Positions 13,796-24,220 of a stretch of 64,000 bases of DNA are shown here, piece by piece (within the stretch, counting starts at the first letter, position 1; each line of letters begins with the position of its first letter). A program made the position numbers and the translations under genes. Where the stretch lies: positions 80,040 through 144,039 of the forward strand of contig NZ_QUET01000005.1 of assembly GCF_003478445.1 (NCBI RefSeq). The letters are read 5' to 3'. Under the pieces are notes generated by a model. That model had not been told where the DNA came from and ran no database searches. It saw nothing but the letters and a program-made list of their open reading frames with translations. The stretch comes from Roseburia sp. AM59-24XD. Lineage in GTDB: Bacteria > Bacillota > Clostridia > Lachnospirales > Lachnospiraceae.

Positions 13796-13987
13796 ATGGA
13801 TCTGATGGTTGGAAGTGTAGATGCCAAAAGGCTGCGCAGAGATCTGATCAGACAGCTTCGCAGCATTTCGAATCAGAAGTCACCGAATGTGCGCAACAAA
13901 ATATACACCGCAGAGATGGCAGATGAGCAGAGTCTTGTTGCCATGGCGAAAAAGGAAGGGCTGGAGATCCGAAGATATATCCGGTGA
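13796..13987 (+). CDS. Small basic hypothetical protein (63 aa)
   Basis: No family recognised. It starts 16 bp after the VanZ-like gene with a strong AAGAAGGGGG site and is followed by the MarR gene 28 bp later, so it is probably a real member of this operon. It is rich in Arg, Lys and Gln and predicted helical, with no membrane segment or cysteine. Confidence 0.6.
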   Translation: MDLMVGSVDAKRLRRDLIRQLRSISNQKSPNVRNKIYTAEMADEQSLVAMAKKEGLEIRRYIR

Positions 13988-14015
13988 TAACAGATACAAA
14001 AGGAGTACGGTAGAG

Positions 14016-14459
14016 ATGGAATTAAAGGAACAGAATTTAGGGGAGGAGTTATATAATCTTCTGGCGGAACTGCTAAACAGCAAGATGAACCGGACGGTTA
14101 TGGACAGTATTCGTGGAGAATACGGGGTTTTGCGCTATCTTTGTTATATTGAGGATCATGTGCATGCCGGTAAGCTGACCGAGCATCTTCGTGTTGTGCC
14201 GGGAAGAATGACCGACATTTTAAACAGTCTGGAAGCAAAGGGATTGATCACGCGGATCCGCGGGGAAGAGGACAGACGTCATGTAAATGTATGCATCACG
14301 GAGGAAGGAAAGAAGCAGGCGGTCCAGATGCGGCAGATGATCAGCCGGGAATATGAAGGGATGTTCCGGATCCTGGGACAGAAGGATACGGAGGAGCTGA
14401 TCCGGCTTCTGAAGATTGTTCTGTCCTATCCGGATGCAAAGGAGACAAAACGCGAGTGA
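14016..14459 (+). CDS. MarR-family transcriptional regulator
   Basis: A 147-aa winged-helix regulator. The recognition helix and wing are visible in VVPGRMTDILNSLEAKGLITRIRGEEDRRHVNVCIT, about residues 65-100, with the DxRxxxV wing pattern typical of MarR. The open frame extends upstream, but the AGGAG at 14001-14005 points to the ATG at 14016. The gene overlaps the next one by 4 bp (GTGA), so translation is probably coupled. The ligand is unknown. Confidence 0.9.
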   Translation: MELKEQNLGEELYNLLAELLNSKMNRTVMDSIRGEYGVLRYLCYIEDHVHAGKLTEHLRVVPGRMTDILNSLEAKGLITRIRGEEDRRHVNVCITEEGKKQAVQMRQMISREYEGMFRILGQKDTEELIRLLKIVLSYPDAKETKRE

Positions 14460-16782
14460 TACGGGAAAATGACAAAAGACAGCTCGTCAGACAGGGAGAA
14501 CTGTTGTTATATATTGAAAAGAACGAAGAGGGTGTCACGCTTCTCCGGTGCTATGGGGACAGCCCGGTTGTCACACTGCCGGATATGGTGGATGGTGCTG
14601 CGCTGACGCAGATCGGAGATTACTGCTTTGCGGACTCGGCGAGAGCGCAACGCTGTGATGAAGCTTCCGAAGGAACTTACAGGGAGCTTTACGGAGATTA
14701 TCTGCAAGAGATCTTTCTGCCGGATACGGTCAGAAAGCTTGGAAGTCTGGCGTGTTATAACTGCAAGCATCTGCATACACTCGGATTTGGAGCGGCACTG
14801 ACAGAGGTGGGCAGCGATGCCTTTATGAACTGCCGCAGTCTTCAGGCGTTTCGGATATCGGCGGGGATGCAGCAGGAGACGGGGCTGAAGCAGCTGCTTG
14901 CCCAGAGAATGACCGATGTGGAGGTAACCTTTGTTGAGGGGAACAGTATTGTAGGAAAGCTGTTTTATCCGGAGTATGAGGAGGATCACGATGAGATTGG
15001 TCCGGCACATATCTTTGCGATGAGTATTCATGGCGAGGGATTTCGGGCAAGACAATGCTTTCAGAACGGAAGACTTTCGCTGGCTGCGTATGACGAGATC
15101 TTTGAGCAGGCGTGTGCTGAGGAAAGTGAAGAGACGCTGTGTCGTCTGGCGGCAGATCGTCTGGCGTATCCGGTAGTACTTTCCGGACAGGCGGGGGAGC
15201 GATACCGCAGATTTCTTGCCGGACAGCAGAGTACACTGGCAGAGCTTCTTGTTAAGCAGCATGATATCACAGGGATCAGGGAGTTTGTACGTGGAGAGAT
15301 CCTTACCGGAGACGGAATGATGACCGCTGCCCGCCTGGCGGCGGAGACAGAATGGGTGCAGGGAGCGGCAGAACTCCTTACATTGGAAAAGGAACAGGCA
15401 GAGCAAAAGAACGGGGAGGATCAATATGCCTCGAAGAATGGTGAGAATGTCACACCCTCACATATTATGACACAGACCGAGTGGGAAGAGATGATGGCAC
15501 GCAAGGTGCTTGCTTACACGACCGATGCACTTCTGGTGGATTTTCGTTATATGGGAAGTGCGATTCAGATCCTGCAGGCGGTTCCGGACGGACAGATCAC
15601 GACGCTGGCGGTGGACGGAGCAAAGCTTCATTACTCTGCAGAGCAGTTGATACGGGTCTTTAGGAGCAATGAGAAGTATCTGAACAGACTGTATCTGCAT
15701 GCACTGTTACATTGCCTGTTCCAGCATCTGTGGATCGGCGGAACAAGAGATAGAATGCGCTGGCATATTGCCTGTGATATTGCGGTGGAATATGTGATCG
15801 ATCAGCTTAAGCAGCCATCGGTGCACCGGATCATCGGATGGCTCCGGGAGAAGACGTACCGGGAGCTGTCGGAATACGGAGACGGGATATCGGCTGCGAT
15901 TGTTTACCGATGGCTTGAAGAGAAGGATATGGAGCAGATCGCAGGTCTCAGGCAGGAATTTTTCACGGATGATCACCGTTACTGGCCAAAGCAGGAGCAG
16001 AGGCGTGCAGTGCCGTCTCCGGTGCAGAATAAATGGCAGCAGGCGGCAAGGAAGATCTCGCTGGAACAGAAGAGACAGGGAGACGATCCGCAGAAGGGAC
16101 AGCGTCTGCTCACGCAGCAGATGAAGGAGGGACGGAGCAGGCGGTCTTACCGGGACTTTCTGAAGAAGTTTGCGGTCTATCAGGAGGAGCTTACGCTGGA
16201 TCCGGATGAATTTGATCTGAATTTCTATACCTATGGACTGCGTCTTTACGGCAATCTGCCTCTGGTGGAACCGGTCGAGAGCAGTGAGGTATGTAAGATC
16301 CTTGATTTTGTGGTGGTGGTTGACACCAGCTATTCTACGAGCGGAGTGCTTGTGCAGGGATTTTTGCAGGAAACCTTTCAGATCCTGACCGGGAAGGACA
16401 GCTTTTTTCGGAGGCCAGGATCTGGGTGCTGCAGTGCGATGAGACCGTGCAGAAGGAGGATGTGATCTGTTCAAAGGAGGAGCTTGACCGGTTGTTTACG
16501 GATTTTGAGATCTACGGTGGTGGCGGTACGGACTTTCGACCGGCGTTTGAACGGGTACAGGAACTGATTGAACAGGGGGCGTTTGAACGGCTGTGCGGTT
16601 TGTTATATTTTACGGACGGCAAAGGCATTTATCCGACTGGGAAGCCACCTTATAAAACGGCATTTTTGTTTCTGAATGATTACGAGGAAGAAAAGGTGCC
16701 GGTGTGGGCGATGCGCCTGAAGGTGGATGAAGGGCAGTGGCAGAGACATGCAGACAGAATGGAGAATAACGATGAACATTAA
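14456..16782 (+). CDS. LRR/metallopeptidase-like/VWA protein; frame broken in a T-run at 16403-16408
   Basis: A composite protein of about 775 aa once one base is restored. Residues about 30-150 resemble BspA-type (LRR_5) leucine-rich repeats. About 340-520 resemble the DUF2201/COG3864 metallopeptidase-like domain. About 615 to the end is a VWA-like domain with the metal-site motif DTSYS. The usual HExxH is HALLH here (near residue 414), so the catalytic Glu is missing. The frame from 14456 ends in nonsense after the six-T run. A frame one base off continues as SEARIWVLQCDE to 16782, so one T was probably lost. The downstream MoxR-type ATPase gene overlaps by 11 bp. MoxR/VWA pairs are usually chaperone-like assembly systems. 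The GTG start overlaps the MarR stop. Confidence 0.75.
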
Positions 16783-18261
16783 AGAAGCAAAAAATGAAAT
16801 TAAACATACCGTACAGGCATATTTGAATAAGGATAATCTGGGGGATTATCGTATTCCGCCGCTTCGCCAGAGACCGATCCTTCTGATCGGACCGCCCGGA
16901 ATCGGTAAAACGCAGATCATGGAGCAGATTGCCAGAGAGTGTAAGATCGCTCTGGTTTCCTATAATATTACTCATCATACCAGACAGAGTGCGGTTGGAC
17001 TGCCGTTTATCCGGGAAACCTCGTATGGAGGAGAGACATATTCCGTCACCGAATACACGATGAGTGAGATCATTGCCAGTATATACCGCCGGATGGAGGA
17101 GACCGGGCTTGACGAGGGAATCCTTTTTGTCGATGAGATCAACTGTGTGTCTGAGACACTGGCGCCGACCATGCTGCAGTTTCTGCAAGGGAAAATGTTT
17201 GGTAATCAGAAGATCCCGGAAGGCTGGATCATTGTGGCAGCCGGAAACCCGCCTGAGTACAACAAATCGGTCAGAGAGTTTGATATGGTAACCCTGGATC
17301 GTGTCCGCAGAATTGATGTGGAGGCTGATTACGGTGTCTGGAAGGAATACGCCAGAGAGCGTAAGCTGCATGGGGCTCTGTTAAGTTATCTTGAACTTCG
17401 TCCCAACAATTTCTATCGCGTGGAGGCGGATGTTGACGGCTTGCAGTATGTGACGGCGAGAGGCTGGGAGGATTTAAGCCAGCTTATTTATGCGTACGAA
17501 GAGCTTTCGATTCCGGTGACGGAGGAGGTCATTTATGAGTTCTTACATCACAGGGATGTTGCGGAGGATGTGGAGGCGTATCTGGCACTTTACCACAAAT
17601 ATCAGGATGATTACGGGATTCCGGAGATCCTTGCGGGAAATGTGCGGACAGAGGTTTATGCGAGACTGTTTCAGGCTGGCTTCGATGAGCGGCTCAGTGT
17701 GGTCGGTCTGCTTGCAGACGGACTGCGTGGTATCCTTGAGAAGGTCATCCTACAAAAGAACAAAACCGATCAATGGTATGACTATCTGAGACAGTATCAG
17801 CATACGCTGAAAGAGGGAACGGATAAAACGCCTGCAGAGGATTACCGGCAGATGCTGGAGACGATTGCGGAGGAGAATGCGCAGCTTGAAAAGACAGGCT
17901 TGCCGACAGGAAGGAGCTTAGCAGGAGAGAGATACTCAGGCAGCAGATGGCAGAAAATGCACCGTCTGCGGTAGAACCCAGGGAAGCCTTTGCACAGGCA
18001 AAGCAGGGCTTTGATAACTGCAGGAGCATTCTTGCCGCACAGGAGCAGGCAGGAGAGCAGGCAATGGAAGCAGCATTTGATTTTATGGAAAATGCCTTTG
18101 GAAACGGACAGGAGATGATACTGTTCGTCACGGAATTGACGCTGATGTCCGAGGCAGTGCAGTTTCTGGCACAGCATCCGTGTGAACGTTATCTTCAGTA
18201 TAATCAGGAGCTTTTGATCGGAACCAGAAGACGGGAACTTTTAGACGAATTAAATCAATAG
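16772..18261 (+). CDS. MoxR-type AAA+ ATPase; frame broken in an A-run at 17889-17892
   Basis: The P-loop GPPGIGKT is at residues 40-47 and the Walker B strand GILFVDEIN near 116-124. A sensor-1-like AAGNPPEYN and an arginine-containing LDRVRRI follow, as in MoxR ATPases. The frame from 16772 drifts into nonsense after about residue 372 and stops at 17974. One base off, the text resumes as DRKELSRREILRQQMAENAP and runs to 18261, so the A4 run is probably A5 in reality and the protein is about 496 aa. It forms an operon with the VWA-containing gene upstream and presumably remodels that protein or its target. Confidence 0.8.
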
Positions 18262-18352
18262 ATGTCCGGTCGTCTACTGGACGAAACAGGAAAGATATGT
18301 TATACTTTTGCAATATATGGGTCTTGTTTCCATAAGGAGAGAGGGGGACAAA

Positions 18353-19294
18353 ATGACACGACAGGAGGAACGCATCCGTGCAAGACGGCGTCAGAGACGC
18401 AGACAGGCGAGAATGGTGCGCCGCGTTGTTTTTGGAGTATGTCTGTTTATCATCCTGATCCTGTGTATTTACGGACACCACAATCATAAGCGGGTACTGT
18501 CGCTGCAGAGTGAGATCGACCGGCTGGAACAGCAGCTTAAGAAAAGCAAGTCGGACAGCAATGATCTGAAGAAGCAGTTGGATGAGCTGCAGAAGGAGCT
18601 GGAGCAGAAGCAGCAGGAGCTCGATAAGAAGGAGGCAGCCCTTTATGATGATCCGAACAAGCCAAATGTCTATATGACCTTTGATGATGGACCAAGCTCC
18701 AATACCGATACGATATTAGATACACTGGCGGCGAACAACATCCGTGCCACCTTTTTCTGTATTGCGCAGAAGGGGGAGGCGAATGAGAAGCGGTATCAGA
18801 GGATCGTAAATGAAGGTCATACGATCGGTATGCATTCCTACACTCATGAGTATGGAACCGTTTATGCCAGTCTGGAATCCTTTGAGCAGGATGTGACGCA
18901 GATCAGTGATTATATTTTTCAGATGACAGGCGTCCGACCGAAATATTACCGTTTCCCGGGAGGAAGCAGTAATACGGTCAGCAAGGTGCCGATGAAGGAA
19001 TGTATCCGGTATCTGAACCAGAGTGGTCTGACGTATTTTGACTGGAACGCACAGAATGATGATGCAACCGGTAAGTCCTACACTGCATCGCAGCTGGTGG
19101 AGCATGCCATGAAGAATGTCAAAATGGCGGGGGACAATGTGGTGCTTTTAATGCATGATGAGCAGACAAAGACTGCAACAGCCGAGGCATTGCCGACGCT
19201 GATCAAGAGGCTGAAAAATGCCGGTTATGATATATTGCCGATCACGGATAAGACACCTTTGGTACAGCATGTGTCAAAAGACTCCGTGAGCTGA
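18353..19294 (+). CDS. Membrane-anchored polysaccharide deacetylase (NodB domain)
   Basis: A 313-aa protein: basic N-terminus, one membrane anchor (about residues 24-42), a coiled coil (about 48-95), then a NodB/CE4 domain outside the cell. Motifs are complete: TFDDGP (near 109), HSYTH (metal ligands), RFPGG, DWN and LLMHDE. The likely substrate is peptidoglycan or another N-acetylated wall polymer. The start at 18353 is supported by GAGAGGGGG. The frame is open upstream but without a ribosome binding site. It stands before the bactofilin gene, which may be functionally linked through cell shape or wall growth. Confidence 0.9.
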   Translation: MTRQEERIRARRRQRRRQARMVRRVVFGVCLFIILILCIYGHHNHKRVLSLQSEIDRLEQQLKKSKSDSNDLKKQLDELQKELEQKQQELDKKEAALYDDPNKPNVYMTFDDGPSSNTDTILDTLAANNIRATFFCIAQKGEANEKRYQRIVNEGHTIGMHSYTHEYGTVYASLESFEQDVTQISDYIFQMTGVRPKYYRFPGGSSNTVSKVPMKECIRYLNQSGLTYFDWNAQNDDATGKSYTASQLVEHAMKNVKMAGDNVVLLMHDEQTKTATAEALPTLIKRLKNAGYDILPITDKTPLVQHVSKDSVS

Positions 19295-19326
19295 CAGCCG
19301 GGATCAATCAATAAGGAGGACATAAC

Positions 19327-20112
19327 ATGAGTGAATTTGAAGATGCAAATGTAGATAAGGATATACTCAGCCAGATCTTCGGTGACGATATTGCCGATGA
19401 CAAGGACGATGAGAAGAAGGATGACAGTCTTTTCGCTGACAGCTCTGCCGGAGATAATGAAGACGAGGAGACGGCAGAAGCTGTTTCTGAGACAGAAGAG
19501 GAAGTATCAGCAGAGGATATCTTAAAGGATGCAACCGAGGAGGAAGAACCGGAGCCGGTTGAGGAAGAGCTTTCAGTTGAGGAGGTTCTGGAGACTGCCA
19601 GAGCGCAGAAGCCGGTTGAGGAGACAAAGGCACCGGTTAAGACTGCACAGATTGATGTTGATGACGATGATGTGACGGTGATCACTAAGGGAACCACAAT
19701 CAACGGTGGCATTTCTTCCGAGGGCTCTTTAGAGGTGATGGGTACGATCACAGGAGATGTTGACTGTCTTGGCAGAGTTGCCGTATATGGCACGATCTCC
19801 GGTAATGTATCGGCATCCGATGTGCTGGTTCAGACAAAACGTCTGGAGGGTAATATCAAGAGTGACGGCAATGTCGAGGTGGCAGAGGGAACGATCATTC
19901 TGGGTGATATCGAGGCAACCTCAGCAACCGTAGCCGGAGCTGTTAAGGGTAACATTGATGTGAATGGTCCTGTTATTGTGGATTCCACAGCAGTTGTACA
20001 GGGAAGCATCAAGGCGAAATCAATTCAGGTCAACACAGGAGCTGTTGTCGATGGATACTGTTCATTAAACTATGCAGGTGTAAATCTGGAAGAGTTTTTT
20101 GAAGATAAATAA
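19327..20112 (+). CDS. Bactofilin-family polymer-forming protein with an acidic N-terminal extension
   Basis: Residues about 115-245 form the [14 protein letters not shown]-helix of bactofilins (GTTINGGISSEGSLEVMG, then repeating G/D/V turns). The first about 110 residues are very acidic (Asp/Glu-rich) and probably disordered. Bactofilins assemble into cytoskeletal filaments that position wall enzymes. The preceding wall deacetylase fits that role. AAGGAGG lies before the ATG at 19327. The pyrH gene follows within 25 bp. Confidence 0.9.
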   Translation: MSEFEDANVDKDILSQIFGDDIADDKDDEKKDDSLFADSSAGDNEDEETAEAVSETEEEVSAEDILKDATEEEEPEPVEEELSVEEVLETARAQKPVEETKAPVKTAQIDVDDDDVTVITKGTTINGGISSEGSLEVMGTITGDVDCLGRVAVYGTISGNVSASDVLVQTKRLEGNIKSDGNVEVAEGTIILGDIEATSATVAGAVKGNIDVNGPVIVDSTAVVQGSIKAKSIQVNTGAVVDGYCSLNYAGVNLEEFFEDK

Positions 20113-20134
20113 GATATGGGGATGGACAAAGATT

Positions 20135-20839
20135 ATGGCAAAGTATAAGAGAGTATTATTAAAATTAAGCGGTGAGGCACTTGCCGGTCCGAATAAGACA
20201 GGCTTTGATGAGGAAACCTGCCTTGGCATTGCGAGACAGGTGAAGCAGTTGGTCGATCAGGGGATCCAGATCGGTGTTGTAACCGGAGGAGGTAACTTCT
20301 GGAGAGGCCGTACCAGCAAGAATATTGACCGTACAAAGGCAGATCAGATCGGTACACTCGCTACAGTCATGAACTGTATTTATGTATCAGAGATCTTCCG
20401 CTCTGTCGGTATTAAGACAGCGGTTCTGACACCATTTGCGTGCAGCTCCTTTACAGAGCTTTTCTCAAAGGATCTTGCCGTTCGTTATATGGAGCAGGGG
20501 GTTGTAACCTTCTTCGCGGGAGGCACAGGACATCCGTACTTCTCCACAGATACGGCTCTTGTTCTCAGAGCAGTGGAGATGGAGGCAGACATCATTCTGT
20601 CCGGCAAGTCGATCGATGGTGTGTATGACTCTGATCCGGCAGTCAATCCGGATGCGAAGAAGTTTGACGAGATCGATATCAATGAGGTCATCAATCAACG
20701 CCTTGGCGTGATCGACCTGGCAGCAGCCGTATTGTGTATGGAGAATCATATGCCGATGATGATCTTCGGACTCAATGAAGAAAATAGTATCGTAAATACC
20801 GTCCGGGGAACCACTCATGGAACCCTTGTGACAGCATAA
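20135..20839 (+). CDS. pyrH: UMP kinase
   Basis: Phosphorylates UMP to UDP; amino-acid-kinase fold. The 234-aa protein begins MAKYKRVLLKLSGEAL and contains GGGNFWRG and the conserved DQIGTLATVMN. The frame is open 12 codons upstream, but the family N-terminus and GGGGATGG favour 20135. It is first in the classic pyrH-frr-uppS-cdsA-dxr-rseP-ispG-polC order. Confidence 0.97.
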   Translation: MAKYKRVLLKLSGEALAGPNKTGFDEETCLGIARQVKQLVDQGIQIGVVTGGGNFWRGRTSKNIDRTKADQIGTLATVMNCIYVSEIFRSVGIKTAVLTPFACSSFTELFSKDLAVRYMEQGVVTFFAGGTGHPYFSTDTALVLRAVEMEADIILSGKSIDGVYDSDPAVNPDAKKFDEIDINEVINQRLGVIDLAAAVLCMENHMPMMIFGLNEENSIVNTVRGTTHGTLVTA

Positions 20840-20857
20840 TTATAATGGAGGATTACA

Positions 20858-21412
20858 ATGAGCGTGGAATTAAAACAGTATGAAGAGAAGATGAACAAGA
20901 CACTCGACAGCCTTTCAGGAGAGTATACAACGATCCGTGCAGGACGTGCCAATCCGCATGTGTTGGACAAGATTACCGTTGATTATTACGGAACACAGTC
21001 CAATCTGCAGGCAGTCGCTAACATTTCCGTATCGGAGGCACGCACCCTGGTTATTCAGCCATGGGAGGCAAGCCTGATCAAGGAGATCGAGAAAGCGATC
21101 CTTACCTCTGATCTTGGTCTGACACCGAACAACGATGGTAAGGCGATCCGTCTGACATTCCCGGAGCTTACCGAGGAACGCCGTAAGGATCTGGTAAAGG
21201 ATGTCCGTAAGAAGGGTGAGAATGCCAAGGTTGCAATCCGCAACATCCGCCGTGATGCTAACGACGCGATCAAGAAGGAACAGAAAGCCAATGAGATCTC
21301 TGAAGATGAGGAGAAGACATTGCAGGATGATATCCAGAAGATGACAGATACCTATATCAAGAAGGTTGACGGCATGGTAGAGGATAAATCAAAAGAGATC
21401 ATGACAGTATAA
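20858..21412 (+). CDS. frr: Ribosome recycling factor
   Basis: Splits post-termination ribosomes together with EF-G. The 184-aa protein carries the RRF signature TIRAGRANPHVLDKI, the hinge and the long helical C-terminal part rich in Lys/Glu. GGAGG precedes the ATG. It follows pyrH by 18 bp. A hairpin (CAGGGA with TCCCTG, about 21421-21446) lies between frr and uppS. Confidence 0.97.
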   Translation: MSVELKQYEEKMNKTLDSLSGEYTTIRAGRANPHVLDKITVDYYGTQSNLQAVANISVSEARTLVIQPWEASLIKEIEKAILTSDLGLTPNNDGKAIRLTFPELTEERRKDLVKDVRKKGENAKVAIRNIRRDANDAIKKEQKANEISEDEEKTLQDDIQKMTDTYIKKVDGMVEDKSKEIMTV

Positions 21413-21484
21413 GATACCGGCAGGGATAGGCATATGTCTGTCCCTGTGTTTCCTTATATGGACAGATTATGAAAGGAACAAATT

Positions 21485-22198
21485 ATGGGTGAGAATACAA
21501 AAGCAGTGCCGCGGCATGTCGCAATTATTCTGGATGGCAATGGAAGATGGGCGAAGAAGCGTATGCTTCCGCGCAATGCCGGACATGCAGCCGGCAGCAA
21601 GAACGTAGAGAAGATCTGTGAGGCAGCATGGAACATGGGAATTGAGTATGTTACGATGTATGCCTTTTCAACGGAGAACTGGTCCAGACCACAGGAAGAA
21701 GTCGATGCGTTGATGAAGCTTCTTCACAGCTACTTAAAGGACTGTATTAAGACCAGCAAAAAGAACAACATGCAGGTACGCGTGATCGGCGATATCAGCC
21801 GCCTGGAGCCGGAGCTGCAGGATAAGATCCGAGAGCTGGAGGAGATTTCCGCACAGAATACGGGACTTCATTTTCAGGTGGCTCTTAATTACGGCGGCAG
21901 AGATGAGATCCGCAGAGCTGTCCAAAAAATGGTACAGGATGCTGAGGATGGCAATTTGAAAGCTTCTGAAGTGACAGAGGATAAGATTGCGGATTATCTT
22001 GATACAAAGGATATTCCGGATCCGGATCTGATGATCCGCACCAGTGGGGAGCAGAGACTGTCCAATTATCTTTTGTGGCAGTTAGCTTACGCGGAGTTTT
22101 ACTTTACAGACACACTCTGGCCGGACTTCAATAAGAAAGAGCTGGAGAAGGCAGTGGAATTTTATCAGACAAGAGACAGACGTTTTGGCGGCGTCTGA
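21485..22198 (+). CDS. uppS: Isoprenyl transferase (undecaprenyl diphosphate synthase)
   Basis: Condenses isopentenyl diphosphate units to the C55 carrier lipid for wall and exopolysaccharide synthesis. The 237-aa protein shows the cis-prenyltransferase motifs HVAIILDGNGRWAK, YAFSTENW and the C-terminal DLMIRTSGEQRLSNYLLWQ. GAAAGGA precedes the ATG. Confidence 0.97.
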   Translation: MGENTKAVPRHVAIILDGNGRWAKKRMLPRNAGHAAGSKNVEKICEAAWNMGIEYVTMYAFSTENWSRPQEEVDALMKLLHSYLKDCIKTSKKNNMQVRVIGDISRLEPELQDKIRELEEISAQNTGLHFQVALNYGGRDEIRRAVQKMVQDAEDGNLKASEVTEDKIADYLDTKDIPDPDLMIRTSGEQRLSNYLLWQLAYAEFYFTDTLWPDFNKKELEKAVEFYQTRDRRFGGV

Positions 22199-22218
22199 TC
22201 AAAGAATTGGAGATTACT

Positions 22219-23007
22219 ATGTTTTGGACAAGATTAGCAAGTGGAATTGTTCTTGTAGCAGTGACGATTGCATTGATGGTGAATGGCGGATGGCCATTAT
22301 TCTGGGTAGTGACAGCGATTTCGCTGATCGGACTGTTTGAACTGTACCGTGTGGCAGATCTTCACAAGACACCACCGGCAGTGATCGGTTATATATCAAG
22401 CGTGGTTCTTGATATTCTCATATTAGACGGTTATTATGAATATTTAATATTATGGCTGATCCTGACGCTGATGGTTATGATGGCATGTTATGTGATCGCA
22501 TATCCAAAGTATCATACGGATCAGATGACATTGTTGTTTTTCGGTCTGGTTTATGTGACGATCATGATGTCGTTTATTTTCAAGGTGCGTTATTTGGAGG
22601 GAGGTATCCTTACGGTATGGCTGATCTTTGTGGCATCGTGGGGATCTGATACCTGTGCGTACTGTGCAGGCAAGTTATTCGGAAAGCATAAGCTTCCGTC
22701 AAAGCTCAGTCCGAACAAGACGATCGAGGGATGTCTTGGAGGCATTATCGGTGCAGCGTTGATCGGATTTTTGTTTGCGCTAGCGTTTTATCGTCAGGAG
22801 ACCGAATACTGGTGGCAGTTTGCATTGATCGGTGGAGTGGGATCCGTGATCTCACAGATCGGAGATCTCACCGCATCTGCGATCAAGAGAAATTATAATA
22901 TCAAGGATTATGGTAAGCTGATTCCGGGTCACGGTGGTATTCTGGATCGTTTTGACAGCATTATCTTTACGGCACCGCTGGTATATCTGCTGGCAATTCT
23001 TTTATAG
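22219..23007 (+). CDS. cdsA: Phosphatidate cytidylyltransferase
   Basis: Integral membrane enzyme making CDP-diacylglycerol from phosphatidic acid and CTP. Several transmembrane helices are visible, as are the family signature SPNKTIEGCLGG and the C-terminal KDYGKLIPGHGGILDRFDS. GGAG at 22209-22212 supports the ATG at 22219 over an upstream TTG. It is part of the uppS-cdsA-dxr block. Confidence 0.96.
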   Translation: MFWTRLASGIVLVAVTIALMVNGGWPLFWVVTAISLIGLFELYRVADLHKTPPAVIGYISSVVLDILILDGYYEYLILWLILTLMVMMACYVIAYPKYHTDQMTLLFFGLVYVTIMMSFIFKVRYLEGGILTVWLIFVASWGSDTCAYCAGKLFGKHKLPSKLSPNKTIEGCLGGIIGAALIGFLFALAFYRQETEYWWQFALIGGVGSVISQIGDLTASAIKRNYNIKDYGKLIPGHGGILDRFDSIIFTAPLVYLLAILL

Positions 23008-23062
23008 TAACAGTGTGCCTGTGGCGAAAATCCTGCGGGCGGGGAAAGGAATGTAAATAGTT

Positions 23063-24202
23063 ATGAGACATTTGGCGATTCTTGGGTCTACCGGTTCGAT
23101 CGGGACACAGACGCTTGAGGTTGTAGATAATAATGAAGATATGAAGGTAGTCTCTTTAGCTGCCGGAAGTAATATTGATCTGGTAGAGCAGCAGATCCGC
23201 AAGTATCATCCGGAGGTTGTATGCATCTATCAGGAGGATAAGGCAAGAGAGCTTGCGCGCAGAGTAACAGATGAAACTGTCTCTGTGCTTTATGGAATGG
23301 ACGGACTGATCGCGTGTGCTACTGCAGCTTCGGCGGACGTGGTTGTTGCGGCTGTTGTCGGCATGATCGGAATCCGTCCGGTCATCGAGGCGATCCGCTG
23401 CGGCAAGGATATTGCGTTTGCCAATAAGGAGACGTTAGTGACGGCGGGTCATATCATTATGCCGATGATACGGAAGTATCAGGTGCTTCTGACACCGGTG
23501 GACAGTGAGCATGCAGCGATATTCCAGTGCCTGAACGGGGAACATCATGGTGAGATCGCAAAGATCCTGCTGACCGCCTCCGGTGGACCGTTCCGTGGCA
23601 GGAAGAAGGAGGAACTTGCCAGTGTGACGGTCGAGGATGCACTGAGACATCCGAACTGGACTATGGGGAGAAAGATTACGATTGATTCCTCTACAATGGT
23701 CAATAAAGGACTTGAGGTTATGGAGGCACGCTGGCTGTTTGATGTGGATTATGACCATATACAGGTAGTGATCCAGCCACAGAGTGTGATCCATTCGATG
23801 GTAGAGTTCGTGGATGGAGCTGTTATGGCACAGCTTGGCACGCCGGATATGAAGCTGCCGATCCAGTATGCGTTGACATATCCGCAGAGAAGAAATCTGC
23901 CGGGAGAGCGTCTTGATTTTTCGAAGCTGACCGATATCACCTTTGAAAAACCGGATCCGGATACATTTCGTGGTCTTTCGCTTGCTTATCAGGCGGGACG
24001 CGAGGGAGGCAGCATGCCGACTGTCTTTAACGCAGCCAATGAGAAGGCTGTGGCAATGTTTTTGAACCGTGAGATCGGATATCCGGACATTCCGCGGATC
24101 ATCGAGGAGGCGATGATGGATCATCGTAAGATCGCAGATCCATCGCTGGAGGAGATCCTTGCGGTCGAAGCCGAAGTATATGCAAAAATAGAGAAGAGAT
24201 AA
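23063..24202 (+). CDS. dxr: 1-deoxy-D-xylulose 5-phosphate reductoisomerase
   Basis: NADPH-dependent second step of the MEP isoprenoid pathway. The 379-aa protein opens with the nucleotide-binding ILGSTGSIGTQTL. It has the catalytic segments ANKETLV, PVDSEHAAIFQ, LTASGGPFR and HPNWTMGRKITIDSSTMVNKG (split across two conserved blocks). Works with ispG, four hundred codons downstream, in the same pathway. Confidence 0.97.
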   Translation: MRHLAILGSTGSIGTQTLEVVDNNEDMKVVSLAAGSNIDLVEQQIRKYHPEVVCIYQEDKARELARRVTDETVSVLYGMDGLIACATAASADVVVAAVVGMIGIRPVIEAIRCGKDIAFANKETLVTAGHIIMPMIRKYQVLLTPVDSEHAAIFQCLNGEHHGEIAKILLTASGGPFRGRKKEELASVTVEDALRHPNWTMGRKITIDSSTMVNKGLEVMEARWLFDVDYDHIQVVIQPQSVIHSMVEFVDGAVMAQLGTPDMKLPIQYALTYPQRRNLPGERLDFSKLTDITFEKPDPDTFRGLSLAYQAGREGGSMPTVFNAANEKAVAMFLNREIGYPDIPRIIEEAMMDHRKIADPSLEEILAVEAEVYAKIEKR

Positions 24203-24220
24203 GAAAGGCTGGTTGTTGGA

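Noticed and set aside
16403..16408. Programmed -1 frameshifting at the T6 run
   Set aside because: The P-site codon would re-pair poorly, no stimulatory structure is obvious, and many similar one-base losses occur across the window.
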